This document shows positions 25,525 to 34,228 of a DNA stretch of 61,047 bases, one piece after another (the first letter of the stretch is position 1; each line of letters begins with the position of its first letter). The DNA lies in assembly GCA_900696645.1 (NCBI GenBank), contig CAADGV010000031.1, forward strand, positions 1 to 61,047. Direction: 5' to 3'. Both the position numbers and the translations under genes were made by a program. Source of the stretch: an uncultured Chlorobiota bacterium. Lineage in GTDB: Bacteria > Bacteroidota > Ignavibacteria > UBA10030 > UBA6906. The notes below the pieces were generated by a model. That model did not search any database. It was given only the letters and a program-made list of their open reading frames with translations, and was not told where the DNA came from.

Positions 25525-26781
25525 ATGAAGTACATACTAACGCTCCTTCTACCATTGCAACTCTACGCGCAAGAGGTTGACACACTAAATCTCGATGAAC
25601 TTGTGCGCGAGGCGCTGCGGAACAATCCCGAACTCAAAGCCCTCGAGTATACTCGTGACATGATGGAACTGCGGACGGAAAGTGTAGGCACGCTTCCCGA
25701 TCCCGAATTCACCTACATGCGTGAGGAAATGCCCCGCTTCCGTTGGAATGCGGCAATGATGGGAAAATTCGGGCTGATGCAAATGTTCCCGTTTCCGGGA
25801 AAGCTCTCGACCGAAACAGAGATTGCCGGGATTCGTGCCGAACACGCCCATCATGAACACATGGAAAAGGCAAACGAAGTATTGGCAAAGCTACGCTCAA
25901 TGTACTTCGAGTTGTGGTTCGTGCAGCAATCCACTGCGTTGAACCGTGAGAATCTCCGGCTCCTCGAACAGTTCACAACAATTGCGCAAACACGTTACGG
26001 GGTCGGCCAGTCGCCGCAACAAGATGTGCTGAAAGCATTCGTCGAGATCGCAAGACTCGAAAATCAACTCGTCGCGTTGCGACAACAAGAACTGAGCGCG
26101 AAGGCGATGCTCATGTCGTTGCTCGGCCGATCGCCGTTGGATACGCTCGGCGTTGCCGCTGTTCCGCCGAACATTGGTTTCCTGCCGACGCTTGATACGC
26201 TACATCAGACTGCATACCGGTTTCGCGGAATGCTGCTTCACGATTCTCTTTCTGTTGAAGAAGGGGAGAAGATGAAATCGCTGGCGAAGAAAGAATACCT
26301 GCCGGATTTCAGACTCGGCATTGAGTTTCTGAGAATGCCGAACAACCCGGGCTACCGCGCGTGGTCGGTTTCCGCAGGCATCACGCTTCCGTTTGCGCCG
26401 TGGAGCTTAAGCAGAACAAGCGCAAAAGTGGAGGAGGCAAGCATTGGTGTTGACAGGGCGCGGGAGAATCTGAAGAATTCCCGCAATATGATTCGCGCAA
26501 ACATCAGCGACCTGTACTTCAGGGCTGAATCGTTTACCAGACAATTGGAGAACTACACAACTGTAATTGTGCCGCAAACGCAACAAGCATTGCAGGCCGG
26601 CATGATGGCATATCAGACGGGCAAAACGGATTTCCTGATGCTGATTGATTCGTACCGGATGCTCGTTGAAGTGACGATGGAAAAACTAATGCTGCGGATG
26701 CAGTGTGAACAAGCTGTTGCCGAGTTGAAGCGTGAAGTCGGCTACGCCGGAATATTTGAAGTTCAACGTGAAAGGAATTGA
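25525..26781 (+). CDS. CusC-like outer-membrane channel (TolC family) of a metal efflux system
   Basis: A 418-residue protein with a short signal peptide (YILTLLLPLQLYAQ). Two OEP repeats: LNLDELVREALRNNPELKALEYT at the start, and a late helical pair ending LMLRMQCEQAVAELKREVGY. The long helix AEHAHHEHMEKANEVLAKLRSMYFELWFVQQ and ARYGVGQSPQQDVLKA-type motif (here TRYGVGQSPQQDVL) are typical of heavy-metal TolC relatives. Met- and His-rich patches (FTYMREEMPRFRWNAAMMGKF) support a metal substrate. Its stop overlaps the adaptor start by one base. Confidence 0.9.
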   Translation: MKYILTLLLPLQLYAQEVDTLNLDELVREALRNNPELKALEYTRDMMELRTESVGTLPDPEFTYMREEMPRFRWNAAMMGKFGLMQMFPFPGKLSTETEIAGIRAEHAHHEHMEKANEVLAKLRSMYFELWFVQQSTALNRENLRLLEQFTTIAQTRYGVGQSPQQDVLKAFVEIARLENQLVALRQQELSAKAMLMSLLGRSPLDTLGVAAVPPNIGFLPTLDTLHQTAYRFRGMLLHDSLSVEEGEKMKSLAKKEYLPDFRLGIEFLRMPNNPGYRAWSVSAGITLPFAPWSLSRTSAKVEEASIGVDRARENLKNSRNMIRANISDLYFRAESFTRQLENYTTVIVPQTQQALQAGMMAYQTGKTDFLMLIDSYRMLVEVTMEKLMLRMQCEQAVAELKREVGYAGIFEVQRERN

Positions 26782-28355
26782 TGATGAAAGAGAATGTTTT
26801 AGGTGCGATGCTGTTTATCGTTGCGCTTGCACTCTTCGGCTGCACAAAATCCGACCAACAGCAATCCGCCGACTCGCAAGCGCATGAGACGCAGAGGGCC
26901 GAAGAATACTACACCTGCCCGATGCATCCGTCGGTCCGGTCGGATAGGCCCGGCGCCTGCCCTGTGTGCAACATGGCGCTCGTGAAGAAGACGACGCAGA
27001 AAGAGATGTCCGTTGACGAAACAGCAAACTTGCAGGCCGTCAGCCTCTCACCGACGCAACGCGTTATGGCGAACGTCTCGGTGGTGATGGTGAAGCGGCA
27101 ACCGGTAAGCCGGGATATTCAAGCCGTCGGCATCGTGAGTTACGCGGAGCCGAATTACAAACACATCAGTATGCGATTCCCCGGTCGGTTGGAAAAACTC
27201 TATCTCTCCTACACCGGCCAGCAGGTTCGCAAAGGCGACCCCGTTGCCGACGTGTACAGCCCCGAAGCGATCTCCGCTCAACAAGAATATCTTCTCGCGC
27301 TCAATTCATACGAGCAAGCATCGCAGGGAATGCAATCGTTTGCATCATCCGCCGGGCAACTTCTCGAACAATCAGAGCAGAAACTTCTGCAATGGGGATT
27401 CACGCAGAATCAGATTTCACGACTGAAGGAGACTCGCAAAATCAACCACATCGTCACAATCTACTCGCAAGTCAGCGGAACGGTTGTCAAGAAAAGCGTC
27501 GATCCGCAGCATTATGCATCAACGGGCGAGGATATGTTTGATGTTGCCGATCTCTCGACAGTCTGGATTTATCTTGATGTGTATGAGAGGGATATTCGCT
27601 TTGTGGCGCCCGGGCAACCGGTTCAGATTACAACCGAGGCGTATCCCCATGAGAAGTTCAGCGGCAAAGTGATGTTCATTGATCCCGTTGTGAATCCGGA
27701 AACCCGCACGATTCGCGTTAGAACGGAATTCCCGAATCGACAACTGAAGCTGAAGCCGAATATGTATGCCACTGCACTGATCGCCGTTCCGAAGGCGGAT
27801 GCCCTTGTTGTTCCCTCAACTGCCGTCATGTCAACCGGCAAGCGGACTGTTGTCTGGGTTGAGGTGAAGGAAAATAATTTCGAGCCGCGTGATGTCGCAG
27901 TCGGGGCTTCGCGGGATGGGCACACAGCAATCCTCAGCGGACTTCAAGAAGGCGATCATGTTGTCGAGACCGGCGGATTTCTCCTCGACTCGGAGAGTTC
28001 TTTGCAGCAGCCCGCTTCCGCCGATCCGCACGCGGGACACGGAACGCAAGAGAAATCCGATGCCGAAGTTCATTCCTCACACTCCAACGTGCAGGAAGTG
28101 AAGATTCGTGTAAAGGATGGCTACACGCCGGATGTCATACAGGTCAAGGCTGGAATTCCGGTGAAGCTTCTGCTTCAGCGTGACGAGAAGTCTGCATGCA
28201 GCGACGAATTCGTGATAGAGAAGCTCGGCATTCGCCGTTCCCTCCGTCCGTTTGCAACGACTGTAATCGAGTTCACACCGATAGAGATTGGCGAGATATC
28301 ATTTACATGCGGCATGAACATGCTGCACGGCAAAATGCTGGTTGAGGCGAGGTAA
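26781..28355 (+). CDS. CusB-like adaptor with added metal-binding and cupredoxin-like domains
   Basis: A 524-residue lipoprotein (LFIVALALFGCTKSD). A heavy-metal-binding YHS-like segment spans about residues 43-73 (YYTCPMHPSVRSDRPGACPV then CNMAL). The adaptor core follows (lipoyl halves at PNYKHISMRFPGRLEKLY and KINHIVTIYSQVSGTVVKK). A C-terminal cupredoxin-like domain covers about residues 437-524, with SACSDEF and FTCGMNMLHGKM supplying Cys, Met and His ligands. Three metal-handling modules in one adaptor suggest loading of Cu or Ag. ATGs at 26781 and 26784 both fit the AAAGGAA site. Followed three bases later by the pump. Confidence 0.92.
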   Translation: MMKENVLGAMLFIVALALFGCTKSDQQQSADSQAHETQRAEEYYTCPMHPSVRSDRPGACPVCNMALVKKTTQKEMSVDETANLQAVSLSPTQRVMANVSVVMVKRQPVSRDIQAVGIVSYAEPNYKHISMRFPGRLEKLYLSYTGQQVRKGDPVADVYSPEAISAQQEYLLALNSYEQASQGMQSFASSAGQLLEQSEQKLLQWGFTQNQISRLKETRKINHIVTIYSQVSGTVVKKSVDPQHYASTGEDMFDVADLSTVWIYLDVYERDIRFVAPGQPVQITTEAYPHEKFSGKVMFIDPVVNPETRTIRVRTEFPNRQLKLKPNMYATALIAVPKADALVVPSTAVMSTGKRTVVWVEVKENNFEPRDVAVGASRDGHTAILSGLQEGDHVVETGGFLLDSESSLQQPASADPHAGHGTQEKSDAEVHSSHSNVQEVKIRVKDGYTPDVIQVKAGIPVKLLLQRDEKSACSDEFVIEKLGIRRSLRPFATTVIEFTPIEIGEISFTCGMNMLHGKMLVEAR

Positions 28356-28358
28356 GCC

Positions 28359-31300
28359 ATGATTGAAAGAATCATAGACTTCTCCGCCCGCAACCGGTTC
28401 ATCATCATCGTTGCGTACCTGCTGGTGGTTGGCGCGGGAATCTGGGCGGTGCGGCACACGCCGCTTGATGCAATTCCCGATCTCTCGGAAAACCAGGTCA
28501 TCGTCTTCACGGAATGGATGGGCCGGTCGCCGCAGCTTGTTGAGGATCAAGTGACCTTTCCGCTTGTCACAGCATTACAGGGCGTGCCCGAAGTACATGC
28601 AGTCCGTGCGCAATCGATGTTCGGCATGTCGTTCATCTACATCATCTTCAATGAGTCAACGGAGTTGTACTGGGCGAGAAGTCGTGTACTTGAAAAGCTT
28701 GCGACAATCCAATCGTCGTTGCCGCAAGGCGCAAAGGTTCAGCTCGGTCCCGATGGAACGGGAGTCGGGCATATCTACTGGTACACCGTGGAGGGTAGAT
28801 ATGATCTCGGTACGCTGCGCGCAATTCAGGATTGGTACGTGAAGCTGAACTTGCAGGGCGTGCAGGGCGTGGCCGAAGTTGCTTCGATCGGCGGCTACGT
28901 GAAGCAGTATCAAGTTGATGTTGACCCGAGCAAGATGAAAGCGTATGCGATTACGCTTGATGACGTTCGCAACGCGGTGATGCGTTCAAACAACGACGTG
29001 GGGGGAAAGATTCTGGAAGTCTCCGACGCGGAGTACTTTGTTCGCGGGCAGGGGTACATTCAATCGGTGAAGGATGTCGAAAACATCATTGTGGGCAAAG
29101 GCACAAACGGGACGCCGGTGTACGTCCGCAATATCGGCACGGTGCAGTTGGGCGGAGACATTCGCCGCGGCTCGCTGGAGAAAGACGGGAAAGGGCAGGT
29201 CGTCGGCGGCATTGTCGTGATGCGCTACGGCGAGAATGCAAAGGATGTGATTGATCGTGTCAAGAAGAAGATTGAAGAAATCACTCCCGGACTTCCGCCC
29301 GGTGTCGAAATCAAGATGGCGTATGACAGAAGTGATTTAATTACTGCATCCGTCGGAACGCTCAATCGTGCATTGCTGGAAGAGGCGCTCGTCGTCAGTA
29401 TCATGGTGATGATTTTTCTTCTGCACTTCCGCAGCGTGCTTCGGGTAATTGTGGAAATTCCGGTCGCGGTGTTGATTGCGTTCATCTTCATGAAAGTCTT
29501 CAATATTACCTCCAACATCATGTCATTGGGGGGTATTGCGCTTGCAATCGGCGTTATTGTCGATGCGTCGATTGTGTTGGTGGAGAATGCATACCGCAAT
29601 GTGGCTCGTGCGCAAGAAATGAAAGGAGAGCTGTCGAAACAAGACTTCATCGAAATCTCCATCCTCTCTGCAAAGCAAGTCGGGCCGGCGATTTTCTTCT
29701 CCGTTATGATCATGGTCGTGTCGTTCCTGCCGGTATTTCTGTTGGAAGGGCAGGAGGGCAAGTTGTTCCGGCCGCTTGCGTTCACAAAAACGTTCGTTCT
29801 GCTCGGCTCGGCGTTCATTGCCATCACGTTGGTGCCTGTTCTCATGACAATGTTGACGAGAGGGAAGTTCAGAACCGAAAATCAAAATCCCATCACTAAC
29901 TTTTTGAACAAACTCTACGCGCCTGTTATTCGATGGGTATTGAACAACAGGAAGACGACGGTTGCGCTCAACCTTCTTGCCCTTCTCATCACCATCCCGA
30001 TGATCATGAGTATTGGTTCGGAATTCATGCCCCCGCTGGATGAAGGGAGTTTATTATTCATGCCCGTCACGCTGCCGTCAGCGTCGATCACGGAAGTGAA
30101 TCGCATTCTGCAAGTCCAGGATGCAATCATCAAATCTATCCCTGAAGTCGAAATGGTGTTGGGCAAATCCGGAAAAGCCGAAACCTCAACCGACCCGGCA
30201 CCTGTCAGCATGATCGAGTCAATCATTCTACTCAAGCCAAAATCAGAATGGCGGCCCGGCATGACGAAGGATGACATTGTCGCGGAGCTTGATGCGAAGC
30301 TGCAAATTCCCGGCGTGCGCAACGGCTGGACGCAGCCGATTATCAATCGCATCAACATGCTCTCGACGGGCGTGCGAACTGATTTGGGCGTGAAGATTTT
30401 CGGAACAAATCTGGATACGCTTGAGCGACTTGCAATTCAAGCCGAGCAGATTCTGCGCAAAGTCCCCGGCGCTGCGGACTTGTACGCTGAACGAACACAG
30501 GGCGGACTCTTTCTCGACATCAACATCAATCGTGAGGCCGTTGCCCGGTACGGCATCAACATCGGCGCTGTGCAGGATATCATCGAGACGGCAATCGGCG
30601 GCGAAAATATCGGAACGGTTCTCGAAGGACGGCAGCGCTTCCCGATTCGTGTGCGTTACGCGCGAGAGATGCGGAACAGTGTTGATGAATTGAAGAGCCT
30701 GCTCGTTCCGGTCGGCTCTGCCTCCGGCGGGATGCCGCAATCTTCGGGGGGCGGAGATGCGATGGCAGAAGCGGGAGGAATGGAAGGCGGCAGTTCGTGG
30801 GGGAGTTCAAACACACGTATCTCGAAGCCGCAACTTGCGCTGGTTCCGACAACGGAGACTCGCTTTTTGCGAAGCGAAGTTTCTACCGGCTCGTACATTC
30901 CTCTCGGGCAACTGGCCACAATAGAAATGGTGCCCGGCCCGCCGATGATTTCAAGCGAGAACGCGCAACTCCGCTCCATCGTCTTCCTGAATGTCCGCGG
31001 CCGCGACATGGGAAGTTTCGTCAATGAAGCGAAGGATGTTCTTACAAACGCATTGCAGCTTCCGCAAGGTTACACAGTTGAGTGGAGCGGACAGTGGGAA
31101 AACCAGATTCGGGCAAGAGAACGTCTCACGTTGCTTATGCCGATTGTTCTCTTCCTCATTTTCTTCATGCTCTACATGGTCACGAAAGATTTTTCCGAAG
31201 CGTTTGTCGTGATGCTCTCCGTTCCGTTTGCGCTCATCGGCGGCGTCTATCTTATCTACATTCTCGGATACAACTTCTCGGTAGCGGTTTGGATCGGGTT

Positions 31301-31700
31301 TATTGCGCTGTACGGATTGGCTGTCGAGACAGGTGTCGTGATGGTTGTGTATTTGCATGAGGCGCTTGACAGAAGAATTCACGCTCACAAAACCGGACAA
31401 CGTGAAGCCGTTACGCCGCAAGATGTGCTGGACGCAACAATCGAAGGCTCGGTGCTTCGTCTTCGCCCGAAGATCATGACGGTGGGGACAACCATGATTG
31501 CGCTCATCCCGATTATGTGGAGCACAGGAGTCGGTGCCGATGTGATGCAGCCGCTCGTTGCGCCGATGATCGGCGGATTGGTGACATCAACCGTTCACGT
31601 TCTTATTGTCACGCCGATTCTGTTTTATATGATGAAAGCACGGGCGTTGCGGAAAGGAACGCTGGAGATTTCGAAGATGGCAAGTTGGATGAAAGAGTAG
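28359..31700 (+). CDS. CusA/CzcA-family heavy-metal RND pump, Cu/Ag-like
   Basis: A 1113-residue inner-membrane pump of the HME-RND family. TM4 reads GGIALAIGVIVDASIVLVEN, like the monovalent-cation CusA type and unlike the DFG of Zn/Co CzcA. RINMLSTGVRTDL keeps the methionine equivalent to CusA Met573, and FGKSG-type KAETSTDPAPVSMIES matches CusA. An insertion of about 60 residues (784-843) rich in Gly, Ser and Met separates the second periplasmic lobe from YIPLGQLATIEMVPGP. Last of the channel-adaptor-pump operon. Cu(I)/Ag(I) is inferred from these motifs. Confidence 0.93.
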   Translation: MIERIIDFSARNRFIIIVAYLLVVGAGIWAVRHTPLDAIPDLSENQVIVFTEWMGRSPQLVEDQVTFPLVTALQGVPEVHAVRAQSMFGMSFIYIIFNESTELYWARSRVLEKLATIQSSLPQGAKVQLGPDGTGVGHIYWYTVEGRYDLGTLRAIQDWYVKLNLQGVQGVAEVASIGGYVKQYQVDVDPSKMKAYAITLDDVRNAVMRSNNDVGGKILEVSDAEYFVRGQGYIQSVKDVENIIVGKGTNGTPVYVRNIGTVQLGGDIRRGSLEKDGKGQVVGGIVVMRYGENAKDVIDRVKKKIEEITPGLPPGVEIKMAYDRSDLITASVGTLNRALLEEALVVSIMVMIFLLHFRSVLRVIVEIPVAVLIAFIFMKVFNITSNIMSLGGIALAIGVIVDASIVLVENAYRNVARAQEMKGELSKQDFIEISILSAKQVGPAIFFSVMIMVVSFLPVFLLEGQEGKLFRPLAFTKTFVLLGSAFIAITLVPVLMTMLTRGKFRTENQNPITNFLNKLYAPVIRWVLNNRKTTVALNLLALLITIPMIMSIGSEFMPPLDEGSLLFMPVTLPSASITEVNRILQVQDAIIKSIPEVEMVLGKSGKAETSTDPAPVSMIESIILLKPKSEWRPGMTKDDIVAELDAKLQIPGVRNGWTQPIINRINMLSTGVRTDLGVKIFGTNLDTLERLAIQAEQILRKVPGAADLYAERTQGGLFLDININREAVARYGINIGAVQDIIETAIGGENIGTVLEGRQRFPIRVRYAREMRNSVDELKSLLVPVGSASGGMPQSSGGGDAMAEAGGMEGGSSWGSSNTRISKPQLALVPTTETRFLRSEVSTGSYIPLGQLATIEMVPGPPMISSENAQLRSIVFLNVRGRDMGSFVNEAKDVLTNALQLPQGYTVEWSGQWENQIRARERLTLLMPIVLFLIFFMLYMVTKDFSEAFVVMLSVPFALIGGVYLIYILGYNFSVAVWIGFIALYGLAVETGVVMVVYLHEALDRRIHAHKTGQREAVTPQDVLDATIEGSVLRLRPKIMTVGTTMIALIPIMWSTGVGADVMQPLVAPMIGGLVTSTVHVLIVTPILFYMMKARALRKGTLEISKMASWMKE

Positions 31701-31792
31701 CTTGCCCGCCGAAGCGGAGTGTAGGCGGGTAATCAGTAACCCGAAGTTTGTAGTTAGGAACAGACTCATTCTAGAACTGAAAGGAAGAACCA

Positions 31793-32134
31793 ATGTTTAC
31801 AAAAGCCATTTGCCTGATTGCTGTGCTGCTTCTTGCGGGCTGTCAGGGATCGAAACAAGAAGGTCAGGCTATAGCGGCCGATGAAACGACGATCAAGGTA
31901 GAGACAGTCCGATGTGAAATGTGCGTAACAAACGTGTCAAATGCGTTGGAAAAACTCGACGGCGTTGAAGGTGTAGATGTGAGTCTCAGAGATCACAAGG
32001 CAACCGTAAAATATGTTACCTCAAAGGTTACACGGGATGCTCTCGTGAACGCGATCGCCCAGGCAGGATACAACGCGGATTCCACTCCCCGAAATGAAGA
32101 GGCGTACCGGGAACTTCCGAAGTGTTGCCAGTAG
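31793..32134 (+). CDS. HMA-domain lipoprotein (MerP/periplasmic metallochaperone-like)
   Basis: A 113-residue protein with lipoprotein signal (ICLIAVLLLAGCQGSK) and one heavy-metal-associated domain. The metal motif is TVRCEMCVTNVSNALEKLDG (CxxC). The later strands are VDVSLRDHKATVKYV and ALVNAIAQAGYNAD. A final KCCQ adds two cysteines. About 92 bases after the pump, same strand. It probably delivers or buffers the pump's metal in the periplasm. Confidence 0.9.
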   Translation: MFTKAICLIAVLLLAGCQGSKQEGQAIAADETTIKVETVRCEMCVTNVSNALEKLDGVEGVDVSLRDHKATVKYVTSKVTRDALVNAIAQAGYNADSTPRNEEAYRELPKCCQ

Positions 32135-32262
32135 CCCGCAACACAACGGTGACGCAGAATACGCCAATGTTCAACCGCTCATAAATAACTCGGATTTTTG
32201 ATGTGAAAATGCTATATTTAAAATAATCAGAATCATTCATCAACCCCAAAAAGGATCATCTC

Positions 32263-32538
32263 ATGCGATCAAAACTCTTCTCATTCTTCATCGTCGTTTT
32301 CGCCATTACATTCTCGATTGCTGTTGCGTCAGACAAGGGCGGGAAAACAACTAAGAAGTCCGAAGCCAAGAAGGAAACGCAGGGATGCTGCATGACTGCC
32401 AAGGAAGTGAAGTCGGAAAACGACTGCGCCGATAAAGCTGTTATGGATTGCGATCCTGCCGAAGCAAAGACAGGGAAGTCGGCAAAGAAGTCAACAGAAG
32501 CAAAAGCAGACGTGAAGAAAGACGGGGAAGCGAAGTAA
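32263..32538 (+). CDS. Small exported Lys-rich, Cys-bearing protein
   Basis: A 91-residue protein with a signal peptide (LFSFFIVVFAITFSIAVA). The mature part is Lys/Glu/Ala-rich and low in complexity, with a central QGCCMTAKEV, NDCADKAVMDCD patch (four cysteines). No family known to me; a disordered periplasmic metal buffer is possible. A TATATTTA box at 32213-32220 may be its -7 element. Confidence 0.6.
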   Translation: MRSKLFSFFIVVFAITFSIAVASDKGGKTTKKSEAKKETQGCCMTAKEVKSENDCADKAVMDCDPAEAKTGKSAKKSTEAKADVKKDGEAK

Positions 32539-32614
32539 GGTTGTTCTCGTGAAGGACGGACTGTCGTCCGATCCGGTTTGCGATAGAATATCAATTAGTC
32601 TTGGGGGAGACGAA

Positions 32615-33025
32615 ATGACTGTTTTAGTTGTTGATGATGAACCTGCGTACAGAATGGTTGTACGCGAATTGCTGTTGGAAGATGGCTGTGATGTGCTCAC
32701 GGCTGAAAACGGAGACGAGGCGCTTCACAAGCTCTCAGTTGTTCATCCCGACATTATTGTATCGGATGTGTATATGCCGGTGATGGACGGGGCAAAATTG
32801 CATCGTTGCGTGCGAGCTAATCCTCGATATGAAAAGTTGCCGTTCCTGTTCGTATCCGGTTACAACGATGCATATACAATGCAGAGCGTCCGTGATCCCC
32901 GTTATGACGGCTTCGTGAGTAAGGGGGCCTCGGCAGACGAGTTGAAGAAATGGATCAAATACCTCACGACTCCCGAAGACAAGCGCTCGCGGTTTCTACC
33001 GGGACACTCCGGATCTCTGAACTGA
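32615..33025 (+). CDS. Stand-alone response-regulator receiver domain
   Basis: A 136-residue CheY-like protein. The ATG at 32615 follows GGGGAGA and starts MTVLVVDDEPAYRMVV (acidic pair); an in-frame upstream start would add an unrelated leader. The phosphoacceptor is Asp51 in IIVSDVYMPVMDG, with Ser in FLFVSGY (Thr/Ser position) and lysine in GFVSKGASADEL. No output domain, so it must act on a partner or serve as a phosphate sink. No kinase is adjacent. Confidence 0.9.
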   Translation: MTVLVVDDEPAYRMVVRELLLEDGCDVLTAENGDEALHKLSVVHPDIIVSDVYMPVMDGAKLHRCVRANPRYEKLPFLFVSGYNDAYTMQSVRDPRYDGFVSKGASADELKKWIKYLTTPEDKRSRFLPGHSGSLN

Positions 33026-33033
33026 GTTCGAAT

Positions 33034-33057
33034 CCCGCTTTCCGCTTGGAAAGCGGG
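33034..33057 (+). terminator. Rho-independent terminator after the receiver gene
   Basis: A 10-bp stem, CCCGCTTTCC (33034-33043) and GGAAAGCGGG (33048-33057), loop GCTT, followed by TCGCTTTTTGCTT. It begins nine bases past the stop codon. Confidence 0.85.
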
Positions 33058-33138
33058 TCGCTTTTTGCTTCTGTACCTTCTCGTTCTTTGCTTCTCATCA
33101 TCCTTTCATATCCTTGAATTCTCGCACCGTAAAACACC

Positions 33139-34167
33139 ATGAGTGAAACTATTCGCAAGCCCGCGGTACTTGTTACGGGTGCCAACGGCGAAATGGGGCA
33201 CGGGCTCATTGATGCTCTGGCCGAGATCGGCAACTACAGCATTATCGCCCTTGATGTCCGGCCCATTGATGAATCAATGAAACCCAAATGCAGCGACGTG
33301 ATTGTCGGCGACATTCTCGAGACCCGTCTGCTCGAACGCATGCAAAGCGAGTATGAAGTACACAGCATCTATCATCTCGCGGCGCTACTCTCAACGCGTG
33401 CGGAGTTTACGCCGGAGGCAGCTCACCGTGTAAATGTCGAAGGAACGTTGAATCTGCTGAAGCTCGCCATCGAACAATCGCGGTGGCATGGCCAGCCGGT
33501 GAAGTTCATGTTCCCCAGCTCGATAGCGGTGTACGGACTTCCGAGCAAGGAAGTGAAGAAGAAAGCAGGAAAGGTGAAAGAGTCGGACTGGAACTATCCG
33601 GCGACAATGTACGGCGTGAACAAACTCTACTGCGAGCATCTCGGCCGCTATTACGAGAAGCATTACCGCCAGCTTGCGTCCGATAATGCCGGCAGCGGCG
33701 TGGATTTCCGCTCGATCCGGTTTCCGGGATTGATCAGCGCCGTCACGGTTCCGAGCGGCGGCACAAGTGATTATGCTCCTGAAATGTTGCATGCGGCCGC
33801 GCAGGGGAAAGCGTATTCGTGTTTCGTCCGGGAAGATGTCCGCATTCCGTTCATGGCAATGCCCGATGCCATCACGGCCCTGCTCAAACTGCATGACGCT
33901 CCGAAGAACAATCTCTCGACTAATGTCTACAACATCGGCAGCTTCAGTCCTTCGGCGGGACGCATCTTTGAGATTGTGAAGAAGGAATTTCCGAATGCCG
34001 AAATCCGCTTTTCACCCGACGACAAGCGGCAGGCAATTGTTGATACATGGCCTGAGGATGTTGATGATTCTGTTGCACGGAACGACTGGGATTGGCGGCC
34101 TGAGTTCGACGAAGCCCGTGCATTCAACGAGTATTTGATTCCCGTTATCCGGAAACGCTACGCATAA
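33139..34167 (+). CDS. SDR-type L-threonine 3-dehydrogenase-like NAD(P)-dependent protein
   Basis: An extended short-chain dehydrogenase of 342 residues. The nucleotide-binding loop is VLVTGANGEMGHGL and the catalytic Tyr-Lys is in TMYGVNKLYCEHLGRYYEK. The stretches RFPGLISAVTVPSGGTSDYA and FVREDVRIPFMAMPDAI match the epimerase-like threonine dehydrogenase group (GGGTTDYA, MPDAI). Those enzymes oxidise threonine to 2-amino-3-ketobutyrate. A related epimerase is the alternative. No partner 2-amino-3-ketobutyrate ligase gene is nearby. Confidence 0.82.
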   Translation: MSETIRKPAVLVTGANGEMGHGLIDALAEIGNYSIIALDVRPIDESMKPKCSDVIVGDILETRLLERMQSEYEVHSIYHLAALLSTRAEFTPEAAHRVNVEGTLNLLKLAIEQSRWHGQPVKFMFPSSIAVYGLPSKEVKKKAGKVKESDWNYPATMYGVNKLYCEHLGRYYEKHYRQLASDNAGSGVDFRSIRFPGLISAVTVPSGGTSDYAPEMLHAAAQGKAYSCFVREDVRIPFMAMPDAITALLKLHDAPKNNLSTNVYNIGSFSPSAGRIFEIVKKEFPNAEIRFSPDDKRQAIVDTWPEDVDDSVARNDWDWRPEFDEARAFNEYLIPVIRKRYA

Positions 34168-34228
34168 CACTGTCGCCCAACGGCGCATCATCCGTTCTTT
34201 GTAATAACCACACATCGAGCATGAGGTT

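Noticed and set aside
29225-29885. Long minus-strand frames inside the CusA-like pump and similar ones inside the RND pump at 16890-17732
   Set aside because: Codon-position shadows of conserved transport genes; their translations show no family features.
33139-34167. UDP-glucose 4-epimerase for the SDR gene
   Set aside because: The GGTSDYA and MPDAI motifs and the lack of sugar-epimerase signatures favour the threonine-dehydrogenase-like subgroup.
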